Shown piece after piece: positions 32,011-40,935 of a stretch of DNA of 64,000 nt (positions are counted from its first letter, which is position 1; each line of letters opens with the position of its first letter). The notes under the pieces are model-generated. The model had not been told where the DNA came from and made no database searches. It saw nothing but the letters and a program-made list of their open reading frames with translations. Origin of the DNA: Streptomyces albus subsp. albus (GTDB taxonomy: Bacteria; Actinomycetota; Actinomycetes; Streptomycetales; Streptomycetaceae); the NCBI RefSeq assembly GCF_000725885.1, contig NZ_JODR01000026.1, positions 36,345 to 100,344 on the forward strand, given 5' to 3'. The position numbers were made by a program, and so were the translations under genes.

Positions 32011-34248
32011 ATGACCAGCCCCAGCACGGGGAAACGGACCGCGGGCGGAACCGGACCGGGCCGCATCCGCCCGGTGGACGGCGCCCCGGAACCGCCGGGC
32101 GAGGGCCCGGCCGGCGCACTGGCCGCCGAGCTGGCCGGGGAACGCGCCTACGCCCGGGTGTGCCGCGCCACGCTGGAGCGCACCGACGCCGCCGCGCAGG
32201 AACGGGTCCGCGAGGGCGCGGGCGTACTGACCGGCCGGCACTCCGGTGAGGACGCGGGCGAGGGCGTCGCCGCGGACGGCGCCAGTGCGGAGGCGCTGGG
32301 CCGCTATCTGCGCAGCCACGCCAAACAGGTGCGCGAGGAGGCGGACGGCCCGCCCTTCTTCGGACGGCTCGACTTCTGCGACGAGGGTCCGGCGGGCCGG
32401 GAGGCGGGAGAACACCGCGGCCAGCGGTACTACATCGGCCGCCGGCGCATCAGTGAACACCCCGCAGCGCCGCCGCTGGTGCTCGACTGGCGCGCGCCCG
32501 CGTCCCGCGCCTTCTACCAGGCGACGGCCCGCCGTCCGCTGGGCGTGGGCCTGCGGCGCCGGTTCGGCTGGGCCCCGGGCGGCACGGGCGCGCCCGGTGA
32601 CCTGACGGGCATGGAGGACGAGCGGCCGGCCGACGCGGGCGGCGCTTCAGAGGCCACGGACGCCGCTGCCTCCGCGCTGACCAGCCGGATCGTCGCCGGC
32701 GAGATCGAACGGCCGCGGGTCGGGCCGATGCGGGACATCGTCGCCACGATCCAGCCCGAACAGGACGACCTCGTCCGCTCCGGCCCGGAGGACTCGTTGT
32801 GCGTGCAGGGCGCACCCGGCACCGGGAAGACCGCCGTGGGGCTGCACCGTGCCGCGTATCTCCTCTACACCCATCCACGCCGCATCGAGCGCGGCGGTCT
32901 CCTGGTCGTCGGCCCCAACACGGGGTTCCTGCACTACATCTCGGCCGTACTGCCCTCGCTGGGAGAGAGCGGAGTGGGGCAGTGCACGGTGCGGGACCTG
33001 CTGCCGGACCGCCCCGTCACGGCGGAGGACGGCCCGCGGGCGGTGGCGCTCAAGCACGACGAGCGGATGGCCCGGGTGCTGCGCCGCGCCCTCCGCGCGC
33101 GGGTGCGGATGCCCGACGGCCCCCTGGCGGTGCCCGACGGCTCCTACCGGTGGCGGCTGGACGAGGAGGCGCTGCGCACCGTGGTCGCCGAGACGCTGGC
33201 GCAGGACCCGCCCTACGAGGTCGGCAGGGAGCGGGTGCGGGCCCGTACGGTCGGGCTGATCCGCGACCGGGCCGAGCGCCGGGCGGGCCCGCCGGGCGAG
33301 GCGTGGCTGCGCCGCATGGGGCGGAAGCGGGAGGTGACCGCCTTCCTCGACGCGGTGTGGCCCCGGGTGCGGACCGAGGAGGTCGTGGCGGGGCTGCTGG
33401 GTGACGCGGCCACCATGGCGGCTGCCGCGGACGGGCTGCTGGACGAGGCCGAGCAAAGAGATCTGCTGTGGCCCGCGCGCCGCCCCCGTACGCCGCGCAC
33501 GGCGCGCTGGTCGGCGGCGGACCTGCTGCTCCTGGACGAGGTGGCCGGGCTGCTGGCGCACCCCGAGGACAGCTATGCGCATCTGGTGGTGGACGAGGCG
33601 CAGGACCTCTCCCCCATGGAGTGCCGGGTGCTGGCCCGCCGCAGCCGGTTCGGCTCGCTCACCGTGCTGGGCGATCTGGCCCAGGGCACGACGCCGTGGG
33701 CCGCCCGCGACTGGGCGGAGCAACTGGCGCATCTGGGCGCGCCGGGAGCGCCGGTGGTCCCGCTGACGACGGGCTACCGGGTGCCGGCCGTCCTGGTCGA
33801 GACGGCCAACCGGCTGCTGGACTCGCTTCCGGTGCGGGTGCCCGCGGCGCGGTCGCTGCGGCCGGGCGGCGAGTTGACGCGGGTGCCGGTGGCCCCGGGC
33901 GGGACGGCCCGTGCGGTCGCGGAGCGGGTGCGTGCGGCCCTGGAGCGGGAAGGCTCGGTCGGGGTGATCGCCCACGGCCCCCGTGCCGCCGAGCTGGCCG
34001 GTGCACTGGCGCAGGCCGGGATACCGGCGGGCGGGCCCGGCGACGTCCGGGAGGCGGCGCGGGTCACGGTGGTGGGCGCCGAACTGGCGAAGGGTCTGGA
34101 GTTCGACCATGTGGTGCTGGTGGAGCCGGCCGAGGTGGCCGGGAGCGGACGGCACGGGCTCCAGCGGCTCTACGTCGCGCTCACCCGCGCCGTCTCACGG
34201 CTGGAGATCCTGCACGAGCGGGAGCTACCCGAGGCTGTGCGACGGTGA
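32011..34248 (+). CDS. helD: HelD-type UvrD-like helicase (RNA polymerase-associated)
   Basis: 745 aa from ATG 32011; an in-frame ATG at 31882 would add a hydrophilic tail not expected for the family. Walker A is VQGAPGTGKTAVGLHRAAYL; Walker B is HLVVDEAQDLSPMECRVLAR; motif III is SLTVLGDLAQGTTPWAARDW. C-terminal 1A/2A motifs end VVGAELAKGLEFDHVVLVEP and RLYVALTRAVSRLEIL. The N-terminal helical arm (AAELAGERAYARVCRATLER) suits HelD, which dislodges stalled or antibiotic-bound RNA polymerase. The N-terminus is low-complexity and the central region is shorter than in many homologues. A rifamycin-associated element was not found upstream, so rifampicin induction is not supported. Confidence 0.88.
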   Translation: MTSPSTGKRTAGGTGPGRIRPVDGAPEPPGEGPAGALAAELAGERAYARVCRATLERTDAAAQERVREGAGVLTGRHSGEDAGEGVAADGASAEALGRYLRSHAKQVREEADGPPFFGRLDFCDEGPAGREAGEHRGQRYYIGRRRISEHPAAPPLVLDWRAPASRAFYQATARRPLGVGLRRRFGWAPGGTGAPGDLTGMEDERPADAGGASEATDAAASALTSRIVAGEIERPRVGPMRDIVATIQPEQDDLVRSGPEDSLCVQGAPGTGKTAVGLHRAAYLLYTHPRRIERGGLLVVGPNTGFLHYISAVLPSLGESGVGQCTVRDLLPDRPVTAEDGPRAVALKHDERMARVLRRALRARVRMPDGPLAVPDGSYRWRLDEEALRTVVAETLAQDPPYEVGRERVRARTVGLIRDRAERRAGPPGEAWLRRMGRKREVTAFLDAVWPRVRTEEVVAGLLGDAATMAAAADGLLDEAEQRDLLWPARRPRTPRTARWSAADLLLLDEVAGLLAHPEDSYAHLVVDEAQDLSPMECRVLARRSRFGSLTVLGDLAQGTTPWAARDWAEQLAHLGAPGAPVVPLTTGYRVPAVLVETANRLLDSLPVRVPAARSLRPGGELTRVPVAPGGTARAVAERVRAALEREGSVGVIAHGPRAAELAGALAQAGIPAGGPGDVREAARVTVVGAELAKGLEFDHVVLVEPAEVAGSGRHGLQRLYVALTRAVSRLEILHERELPEAVRR

Positions 34249-34524
34249 GGAGACACCGCCGGCGGTCCCGGCCGGGGCGACCAGGTCGCGGAGCCAGTCG
34301 GGCTGGTCGGCGATCTCCAGCAGGAGAAGCAGCCGGGTGAGGGGGTTGTCCCAGCCAAAACCGTCGTCCACCGGGTCCGCTGAGGTGGGAGGTTCGGCGC
34401 CTGGTGCGGTCACTGGGGCTCCTGTGGACGGACGGCGGCTCGTGAACTCCGCTGCGTCCTCGTGGAGTTGAGCCGCCTGAGAACTCGTGGGCGGAGTACG
34501 TCGGGCATTGTGGCGGGTCCGCAC
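34225..34524 (-). CDS. Small hypothetical protein overlapping the helicase 3' end
   Basis: 99 aa from GTG 34524. The first ~50 residues are Thr/Pro/Ala-rich and of doubtful significance. The rest reads DPVDDGFGWDNPLTRLLLLL and EIADQPDWLRDLVAPAGTAG, a plausible acidic amphipathic segment. It overlaps the convergent helicase by 24 bp. No domain, signal or membrane segment is evident. Coding status is uncertain; a shorter protein starting at an internal codon is possible. Confidence 0.4.
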   Translation of the reverse strand: MRTRHNARRTPPTSSQAAQLHEDAAEFTSRRPSTGAPVTAPGAEPPTSADPVDDGFGWDNPLTRLLLLLEIADQPDWLRDLVAPAGTAGGVSSPSHSLG

Positions 34525-34529
34525 TTACT

Positions 34530-34565
34530 TCTGCAAGTACATCTGCAATTACGTCTGCAAGCACG
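34530..34565. repeat. Three 12-bp direct repeats, TCTGCAANNACN
   Basis: TCTGCAAGTACA (34530-34541), TCTGCAATTACG (34542-34553) and TCTGCAAGCACG (34554-34565) follow each other without gaps. They lie in the AT-richer spacer about 75 bp upstream of the DUF397 gene and directly upstream of the leftward hypothetical gene, so they are good candidates for a regulator-binding array. Confidence 0.7.
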
Positions 34566-34637
34566 TTCGGTTGTGAGACGCTTCCAGACGTCGCAACCGC
34601 CCACGGGGGAACGCAAGTGACGTAGGGAGAGACGTAC

Positions 34638-34880
34638 ATGCAGATCGAGAACGGCATCGAGGCCACCAAGATCGAGGGTGCGGTGTGGCGCAAGAGCCGC
34701 CGCAGCAACCCGAACGGCAACTGTGTGGAGGTGGCCGCTCTTCCCGGCCAGGGCGTCGCCGTGCGCAACTCCCGCTTCCCGTCGGGTCCGGCGCTCGTCT
34801 ACACCCCGGCCGAGATCGCGGCCTTCGTCCAGGGCGCCAAGGACGGCGACTTCGACGACCTGCTGGAGGCCCAGGGCTGA
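34638..34880 (+). CDS. DUF397 protein (WhiJ-cassette type)
   Basis: 80 aa. The DUF397 signature is GAVWRKSRRSNPNGNCVEVA, followed by VAVRNSRFPSGPALVYTPAE and IAAFVQGAKDGDFDDLL. In Streptomyces these small acidic proteins partner XRE-DUF5753 regulators (the WhiJ/BldB-like systems) and probably antagonise their DNA binding. An XRE-DUF5753 gene follows 204 bp downstream after a terminator, so they are adjacent but separately transcribed. Confidence 0.92.
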   Translation: MQIENGIEATKIEGAVWRKSRRSNPNGNCVEVAALPGQGVAVRNSRFPSGPALVYTPAEIAAFVQGAKDGDFDDLLEAQG

Positions 34881-34919
34881 CCCGCTCACGGGGCTGACGG
34901 CCACCACGCACCACCCCAC

Positions 34920-34961
34920 GGACCCCGCCGCCGCACGACACGGACGTGCGGCGGCGGGTCC
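34920..34961 (+). terminator. Terminator after the first DUF397 gene
   Basis: A 17-bp stem: GGACCCCGCCGCCGCACG (34920-34937) pairs with CGTGCGGCGGCGGGTCC (34945-34961), one bulged base, seven-base loop. Confidence 0.85.
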
Positions 34962-35084
34962 TTGCCGCGCGCCGGCCCGGGGACCTGCGCATCCCGGCGG
35001 GCTGACCGGTACCGCTGTACGCCCGGTGAGCCGGATGGGACACTGAGCGTCCGGTCAGTCACTCAGGGAAGCTAGGCGGGCGCG

Positions 35085-35987
35085 ATGGCAGCACAGCCGC
35101 GGCGCGAGGCGCCGCCCGGACGCATCCTGGACCACCCCAGAGGCGGTCCGACGATCCTCCGCATCGTCCTGGGCACCCAGTTGCGCCGACTGCGCGAGGC
35201 GCGCGGCATCTCCCGCGAGGCCGCGGGCGAGGCGATCCGCGGCTCGCATGCCAAGATCAGCCGCCTGGAGCTGGGCCGTGTCGGCTGCAAGGAACGCGAT
35301 GTCGCCGATCTGCTGACGCTGTACGAGGTGTGGGACCCGCGGGAGCGCGAGGAGTACCTCGCCCTCGCCCGGCAGGCGGGCACCCCCGGCTGGTGGCAGA
35401 AGTACAGCGATGTGATGTCCCCGTGGTTCGACCGGCTCATCGGCCTGGAAGAGGCCGCGTCGGTCATCCGTATGTACGAAGTGCAGTTCGTACCCGGTCT
35501 GTTGCAGACGCGGGACTACGCGCGGGAGGTCATCCGGCTGGGCCACCCCCGCGACGACAAAGAGCGCAGCGAGCGGCGCATCCGGCTGCGCATGGAGCGG
35601 CAGGCGATCCTGGAACAGCCGCACGCGCCGCGGCTGTGGGCCGTGATGGACGAGGCCGCGCTGCGCCGGCCGCTCGGCTCCCGCCAGGTGATGCGGGCCC
35701 AGATCGAGCACCTGATCGAGGCCGCCCAGCGGCCCAACATCACCCTCCAGATCGCCCCGTTCACCCTGGGCGGTCTCGCCGCGGCGGGCGGCCCGGTCAC
35801 CATCCTGCGCTTCTCGGAACCGGACCTGCCCGACATCGTCTACCTCGAACAGCTCACCAGCTCCCTCTACCTGGAGAAGCGCGAGGAGGTCGAGGGCTAT
35901 CTCGTGGTCATGGACCGCCTGTGCGCGAGGGCCGAACCGCCGGCCCAGACGGTGGAGTTCCTGGAGAAGCTGCTGAGCGAGTACTGA
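35085..35987 (+). CDS. XRE-family regulator with DUF5753 domain
   Basis: 300 aa. The HTH (residues ~28-80) reads LGTQLRRLREARGISREAAG, EAIRGSHAKISRLELGRVGC. The DUF5753 domain (residues ~105-290) begins GWWQKYSDVMSPWFDRLIGL and contains VIRMYEVQFVPGLLQTRDYA and the late PFTLGGLAAAGGPVTILRFS. This is the WhiJ-type architecture controlling development or antibiotic production with a DUF397 partner. A terminator follows immediately. Confidence 0.93.
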   Translation: MAAQPRREAPPGRILDHPRGGPTILRIVLGTQLRRLREARGISREAAGEAIRGSHAKISRLELGRVGCKERDVADLLTLYEVWDPREREEYLALARQAGTPGWWQKYSDVMSPWFDRLIGLEEAASVIRMYEVQFVPGLLQTRDYAREVIRLGHPRDDKERSERRIRLRMERQAILEQPHAPRLWAVMDEAALRRPLGSRQVMRAQIEHLIEAAQRPNITLQIAPFTLGGLAAAGGPVTILRFSEPDLPDIVYLEQLTSSLYLEKREEVEGYLVVMDRLCARAEPPAQTVEFLEKLLSEY

Positions 35988-35988
35988 T

Positions 35989-36011
35989 CCCGGGCCCGGA
36001 AAGGGCCCGGG
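35989..36011. terminator. Short terminator between convergent XRE and GNAT genes
   Basis: CCCGGGCCC (35989-35997) and GGGCCCGGG (36003-36011) with a five-base loop, two bases after the XRE stop codon. Confidence 0.8.
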
Positions 36012-36019
36012 CGGGGACG

Positions 36020-36826
36020 TCAGAGGCGGACGGCGTGCTCGGTGAACCGGCCGCAGGAGCTGAAGCCCAGCCGCCGGTAGACGGACTCCCCCTCGGCGGA
36101 CGCCTGGAGGACCGCGACGCGGTGGCCGTGCTCGCGGGCCGTCCGCAACGCGGCGAGCGTGAGGGCACCGCCGTAGCCGCGCCGGCGGTGGGCGGCCAGG
36201 GTGCAGATGTTGTAGATCCCCGCCACGCCGGCGTGCAGGAACACCTCCGCCGAGGCGACCGGATGCCCCTCCGCGTAGCCGACCAGGTAGCGGGCCGGGC
36301 AGTCGGCGTCCAGTGCCCGCGGGGCGGCCCGGGCGAGGAAGCGGCGGACTGTGCCGGCCGGCGGGGTCCAGTTGGCGGCGAGCACCGCGGCGTAGTCGGT
36401 GAGCTGTTCCACCGTGGTCACCGGCCGGATCTCCAGTCCCGGCACGGAGGGCTCCGGGAGGCGGTCGTCCAGCTCGGCCCACATGGCGGTCTCGTGCTCG
36501 GACGCCGGCAGGCCGGCCGCCGCCAGTCGGGCGCCGAGGTCCGGCGGCGTCGAGGCGGGCCCCACCCACCAGGAGAAGGGGCGGCCGGTGCGGGTCAGTG
36601 TGCGGACGGTCTCGGCGACGCGTGCGGGTGCGGTGGTGGCGGTGAAGCGGGCCGCGGCGACGATGTTGAAGGTGTCGTCGTCCAGGCCGCTGTCGGCGAT
36701 CAGGAGGTCGCCGCTCTCCGTGACGGTGGCGCCGGTCATGTCCCGGTGCAGATGGCAGGCGTGTTCCGCCAGATTCGCCTCCATCCGCTCCGTCAGGCCG
36801 GTCGTCCCGGCAGGCATGGCATGCAT
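36020..36826 (-). CDS. GNAT-family N-acetyltransferase
   Basis: 268 aa from ATG 36826 (ATG 36817 is also possible). The N-terminal half carries a divergent acetyltransferase-like region ([20 protein letters not shown], then [20 protein letters not shown]). The C-terminal GNAT domain includes [20 protein letters not shown] and the acetyl-CoA-binding loop [20 protein letters not shown] (R/Q-x-x-G-x-G/A), ending [17 protein letters not shown]. The substrate is unknown. It interrupts the regulatory cluster but shares no obvious link with it. Confidence 0.87.
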   Translation of the reverse strand: MHAMPAGTTGLTERMEANLAEHACHLHRDMTGATVTESGDLLIADSGLDDDTFNIVAAARFTATTAPARVAETVRTLTRTGRPFSWWVGPASTPPDLGARLAAAGLPASEHETAMWAELDDRLPEPSVPGLEIRPVTTVEQLTDYAAVLAANWTPPAGTVRRFLARAAPRALDADCPARYLVGYAEGHPVASAEVFLHAGVAGIYNICTLAAHRRRGYGGALTLAALRTAREHGHRVAVLQASAEGESVYRRLGFSSCGRFTEHAVRL

Positions 36827-36918
36827 ACCACGGGATCCCAGCACGGCACGGCCCGGAACGCACCCGGTTTCGGGCCGGCTCCCCGGCGGGGCCCACCCGG
36901 ATGTCCGGCGGGGCTCGC

Positions 36919-37737
36919 TCACGGCTTGCGGGCCGCTCCCCCGTACTCGAACCAGGGGCCGCCGCCGCGCGCGCGGCAGCACAGTTCCGAGTCGGGGCGC
37001 CAGGAGTTGATCTCGACGAGGCCCGGCTCCAGCACCTCGTACCCGGCGAAGTAGGCGGCCACCTCGGCGGGTTCCCGCACCCGGCCCCAGTTGCCCCTGG
37101 TGCAGTGGTCCATGAACCCGGTGACGAAGTCGCGGGTCTCGGCGTGGTGGCTGACCAGCTGGTTGAGCACCATGACGCTGCCGGAGGGCACGCGGGCCAT
37201 GGCGCGGCGTACCAGGGCGGCGGGGTCGGAGGCGTCGGGGAGGCAGTGCATCACCGACACGAACAGCATCGCCACCGGCTGCGACAGGTCGATGAGGCGG
37301 CTCACCTCGGGGCTGGCGAAGATCGTGTCGGTGTCGCGGATGTCGGCCGCGACGACGGCGGAGCGGGTGTCCTCCAGCAGTGCGCGGCCGTGCGCCAGCA
37401 CTATGGGGTCGTTGTCGATGTAGACGACGCGGGCGCCGGCGTCGACGCGCTGGGCGATCTGGTGCACGTTGTCCTGGGTGGGCAGGCCCGAGCCGTGGTC
37501 GATGAACTGGCGGATGCCGTAGTCGCGGGCCAGGGTCCGCACCACGCGCCTCAGGAAGCTGCGGTTGTCGTGGGCGAGAACCCGGCTGCCGGGCAGTCGC
37601 CGCTCCAGCGCGGCGACCGCTTCGCGGTCCACGGCGTAGTTGTCCTTGCCGCCCAGATAGTGGTCGTACATCCGGGAGACGCTCGGAATGGTGATGTCCA
37701 CTCCGAGATCGTCCGTCCCGGCAGGTTCTTCCCGCAT
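36919..37737 (-). CDS. SAM-dependent methyltransferase, DUF574 type (copy 1)
   Basis: 272 aa from ATG 37737. [20 protein letters not shown] and [20 protein letters not shown] open the family. The SAM-binding motif is [20 protein letters not shown], and [20 protein letters not shown] holds the acidic ribose-binding residue. Members are numerous in Streptomyces, of unknown substrate, and commonly near XRE/DUF397 genes. His replaces Ile in the motif-I loop here (DHGSG against DIGSG in the other copies). Confidence 0.9.
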   Translation of the reverse strand: MREEPAGTDDLGVDITIPSVSRMYDHYLGGKDNYAVDREAVAALERRLPGSRVLAHDNRSFLRRVVRTLARDYGIRQFIDHGSGLPTQDNVHQIAQRVDAGARVVYIDNDPIVLAHGRALLEDTRSAVVAADIRDTDTIFASPEVSRLIDLSQPVAMLFVSVMHCLPDASDPAALVRRAMARVPSGSVMVLNQLVSHHAETRDFVTGFMDHCTRGNWGRVREPAEVAAYFAGYEVLEPGLVEINSWRPDSELCCRARGGGPWFEYGGAARKP

Positions 37738-37954
37738 CGGTGCCCCACGTCGTCCCGGTGCACTTCCCCGTGCCTGTCCCCGTGCGGCGGCGCTGCCGGT
37801 GTGCGCGCCGCTCGTCGTCGGGAAGCATGACACGCGGGAACCGGTCCGGACCACGCCAACCGCCTTTCCACGTGCGGAAATCGATGCGTGGCGCGGCACA
37901 TAGCGGGAGGAGCCGGGATCGTTCGGGCGTGGCGGGGCGTGGACCGGTCAGAGG

Positions 37955-38416
37955 TCAGACGGTGGCGCCCAGCCCCAGTTCCGCCCAGACGGTCCGCCCG
38001 CAGCGGGTGTCCCGCACGGAGACGCCCCAGCGCTGGGCGAGGGCGCCGACGAGTTGCAGTCCGCGGCCGTTGACCTCGTCCGGGGTGGCGCTGCGCGGCT
38101 GGGGTCCGCAGCGCTGGGAGCCCTCGTCGGTCACCTCGATGCGCAGCCGCTTGCCGTTCAGCTGGATCAGGCACCCGATGCGGACGGTGTCGGTGTGCAG
38201 CACCGCGTTGGTCACGAATTCGGAGATGACCAGTTGCGCGGTGTGTCCGAGTTCCTCGGGGAAGCCCCAGCGGTCGAGCTGGCTGCGCAGCCGGGCCCGG
38301 GCGCGGGCGACGGACGAGGTGTGTGCGGGGAGCTCGAATCCCTCCTGCCGCGTTTCATCGGCCGCGGGGGCCGGTGCCGGCAAGGAGAGCTGCGCAGGGG
38401 GATACGAGGGGGCCAC
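37955..38416 (-). CDS. HATPase_c anti-sigma-factor-like kinase (RsbW-type)
   Basis: 153 aa from GTG 38416, chosen because GGAAGG lies nine bases upstream; the frame is open to 38626. The ATPase core has N-box ELGHTAQLVISEFVTNAVLH, G1 RIEVTDEGSQRCGPQ, and G2 VNGRGLQLVGALAQRWGVSV. This is the single-domain ATPase that binds regulators in conservon-like and WhiJ-type clusters. It is divergent from the second XRE gene. Confidence 0.88.
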   Translation of the reverse strand: MAPSYPPAQLSLPAPAPAADETRQEGFELPAHTSSVARARARLRSQLDRWGFPEELGHTAQLVISEFVTNAVLHTDTVRIGCLIQLNGKRLRIEVTDEGSQRCGPQPRSATPDEVNGRGLQLVGALAQRWGVSVRDTRCGRTVWAELGLGATV

Positions 38417-38773
38417 GGGGGACACGCCTTCCGTCTGCCTGTGGGGCGAGGGGACGGCCGCCGGCGGATGGTCCGGGCGCACCGCACGGGCCGGGCGGCG
38501 CTCCGCACGGGATGCGGGCATCCCGGCGCACGCGCGGGGTTGCCGCAGGGCCGTCGCTGGCAGGCCCTCCGACGACGCGGGCGACGCGATGCGGCTCCGG
38601 CGCCGCAGCCTCATGAGCTGGGTCACGCTCTCACTATGCGCACCTCTTTGACAGATGGCAAGAGGAGTTCTGCAATTCGCAGAATCGCACGGGCACTATG
38701 GCTGCTGCACGGCAGCCATGGCACACTGCTGATCCGTCAGGATCCGCTGACGGTGGCAGTCGAGGAGGCAGAG

Positions 38774-39631
38774 GTGGCCGAGGCCCGTTCCGCGCCGACC
38801 GTGGGGCAGATAGTGCTCGGCCTGCGGCTGCGCGATCTCCGTGAGCGCGCCGGCTGCTCCTTCGCCGACGCCGCGCACGCACTGAGCGTCAACACGACCA
38901 CGGTGCGTCGCATGGAGAAGGCGGAGGTCGGCCTCAAGCCGCCGTACGTGGAGAAGCTGCTGCGCATGTACGGCCTTTCCGAGGAGGAGACCGCCTCGTT
39001 CCTGTCCCTGGTGGACGAGGCGAACCGCCCCGGCTGGTGGCACAGCTTCCGCGACGTACTGCCCCCGTGGTTCAGCCTGTACGTGAGCCTCGAAGGCGAG
39101 GCGAGCCTGATCAGGGCGTACGAGCCGCACTGCGTCCCCGGACTGCTCCAGACGGAGGAGTACGCGCGTGCGCTGCTGCGCACCGGGTTCCCCTCCGCCG
39201 ACGAGGAGGAGCTGGACCGGAGGGTGCAGCTGCGGATGGGCCGGCAGCGGCTCCTGGAAGGACCCGACGCGCCGGTGCTGTGGGCCGTGCTCGACGAGCA
39301 GGTGCTGCGGCGCCACGTGGGCTCCCCCGAGGTGATGCGCGAGCAGCTCGACCATCTGGTCGAGATGAGCCGGCGGCAGAACATCACGCTGCAGATCATC
39401 CCGTTCACCTCGGGTGCGCACCCGGGCATGTTCGGGCCCTTCCAGCTCTTCCGTTTCGACATTCCGGAGCTGCCGGACATCGTCTACACGGAGAGCCTGA
39501 CGGGCGCCGCGTACCTGGACCAGCGTCCGGACACCGCCGCTTACCTGGAGGTGCTGGACCGCATGGGCGCGCAAGCCGCGCCAGTACCACACACCGAGGC
39601 CGTCCTCGGTGAGATCCGCAAGGAGTTTTAG
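38774..39631 (+). CDS. XRE-family regulator with DUF5753 domain (second copy)
   Basis: 285 aa from GTG 38774, with GAGGAGG at 38762-38768. HTH: LGLRLRDLRERAGCSFADAA, HALSVNTTTVRRMEKAEVGL. DUF5753: GWWHSFRDVLPPWFSLYVSL, then LIRAYEPHCVPGLLQTEEYA and PFTSGAHPGMFGPFQLFRFD. About half identical by eye to the 35085 copy through the DUF5753 part. Its partner DUF397 gene follows after four bases, so this pair is one operon, unlike the first pair. Confidence 0.93.
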   Translation: MAEARSAPTVGQIVLGLRLRDLRERAGCSFADAAHALSVNTTTVRRMEKAEVGLKPPYVEKLLRMYGLSEEETASFLSLVDEANRPGWWHSFRDVLPPWFSLYVSLEGEASLIRAYEPHCVPGLLQTEEYARALLRTGFPSADEEELDRRVQLRMGRQRLLEGPDAPVLWAVLDEQVLRRHVGSPEVMREQLDHLVEMSRRQNITLQIIPFTSGAHPGMFGPFQLFRFDIPELPDIVYTESLTGAAYLDQRPDTAAYLEVLDRMGAQAAPVPHTEAVLGEIRKEF

Positions 39632-39635
39632 AACC

Positions 39636-39899
39636 ATGGGTCACACAGGCCACTCCCGCCCCCACATATACAACGGCATGCCGGCCAAGAACCTCGGTAC
39701 CGAGGGCTGGCAGAAGCCTTGGAGCGGCCCCAACGGCGGCAGCTGCGTGGAAGCGATGAAGCTCGGCGACGGCCGGGTCGCGCTGCGTCAGTCGACCGAC
39801 CCGGAGGGCCCGGCGCTGATCTACACCACCCACGAGTTCGAAACCTTCCTCCAGGGCGCCAAGCAGGGCGTGGCCGACTTCCTGCTGGCCTCCGACTGA
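39636..39899 (+). CDS. DUF397 protein (second copy)
   Basis: 87 aa. MGHTGHSRPHIYNGMPAKNL, then EGWQKPWSGPNGGSCVEAMK, VALRQSTDPEGPALIYTTHE and FLQGAKQGVADFLLASD. The central SGPNGGSCVE and the C-terminal helix match DUF397. AAGGAG lies within the 3' end of the XRE gene. Probable cognate antagonist of the XRE regulator just upstream. Confidence 0.92.
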   Translation: MGHTGHSRPHIYNGMPAKNLGTEGWQKPWSGPNGGSCVEAMKLGDGRVALRQSTDPEGPALIYTTHEFETFLQGAKQGVADFLLASD

Positions 39900-39940
39900 C
39901 CGCACGACCCAGAACGGGACCGGAGAACGGAGAGGCCGCG

Positions 39941-40765
39941 ATGACGGCAGAGGGACACATCCCCGGGATAGACACCACCAAGCCGCACTCCGCGCGGATG
40001 TACGACTACTACCTCGGGGGGAAGACCCATTACGAGGCGGACGTCCAGGCCGCCGAAGCGGTGATCGCCACCGTGCCGTTCGCCGGCGCCATGGCGCGGG
40101 CCAACCGCGACTTCATGATCCGCGCCACCCGCTGGCTGGTGGCCGAAGCGGGGGTGCGGCAGTTCCTCGACATCGGCAGCGGCATCCCCACCGCGCCCAA
40201 CCTGCACCAGGTCGCGCAGGCCGAAGCGCCCGAGGCCCGGGTCGTCTACACCGACAACGATCCCATCGTCCTCCAGTACGCGCAGGCCCTCCTGCACAGC
40301 ACCCCGGAGGGCCGCACCGCCTACCTCCAGGCGGACGCCGCCAAGCCGGAGACGATCCTGGACTCCGACGAGCTGCGCTCCACCATCGACCTGACCGAGC
40401 CCGTCGCCCTCTCCGTCAACGCGCTGTTCCACTTCGTCCCCGACGAGTGGGGCCCCTACGAGATCCTCGGCGGGCTGCTGGACCGGCTGCCGTCCGGCAG
40501 CTATCTGTGCCTCTCCCACGCCACGTCCCAGATCGACGACCCGGAACTGGCCGCGCTGGGCCGGGAGGTGGAGGAGATCTACGCCAAGGGCGGTACGTCG
40601 CTGCGGCTGCGCGACCGTAGCGAGGTGGCCCGCTTCTTCGACGGACTGGAACTGGTCGAGCCGGGCATCGTCATGGCCCACGAATGGCGCCCGGAGCCCG
40701 GTGCGGAAACCGAGCTGAAGGAGGGGCAGCCCAGCATGCTCGCGGGGCTGGCCCGCAAGCCCTGA
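39941..40765 (+). CDS. SAM-dependent methyltransferase, DUF574 type (copy 2)
   Basis: 274 aa. IDTTKPHSARMYDYYLGGKT, then VRQFLDIGSGIPTAPNLHQV (SAM motif I) and RVVYTDNDPIVLQYAQALLH. GGAGAGG precedes ATG 39941, 41 bp after the DUF397 stop, suggesting an XRE-DUF397-methyltransferase operon. Highly similar to the next gene, so a recent tandem duplication. Confidence 0.92.
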   Translation: MTAEGHIPGIDTTKPHSARMYDYYLGGKTHYEADVQAAEAVIATVPFAGAMARANRDFMIRATRWLVAEAGVRQFLDIGSGIPTAPNLHQVAQAEAPEARVVYTDNDPIVLQYAQALLHSTPEGRTAYLQADAAKPETILDSDELRSTIDLTEPVALSVNALFHFVPDEWGPYEILGGLLDRLPSGSYLCLSHATSQIDDPELAALGREVEEIYAKGGTSLRLRDRSEVARFFDGLELVEPGIVMAHEWRPEPGAETELKEGQPSMLAGLARKP

Positions 40766-40935
40766 CGGCCGCAGCCGCCGGGTGACAGGCGGCACAGCCG
40801 GTGGGAGGCTGCCACAGGCCGTGCCGCCCGGACCACGGGCCCCACCGGGCCCGTCGGCGCCGGCCGTGGGGGGACGGAGCCGGGCCGGTGCACCGCCGCA
40901 GGACACCTCACATGTGAACCGGGGGGACGCACAGC

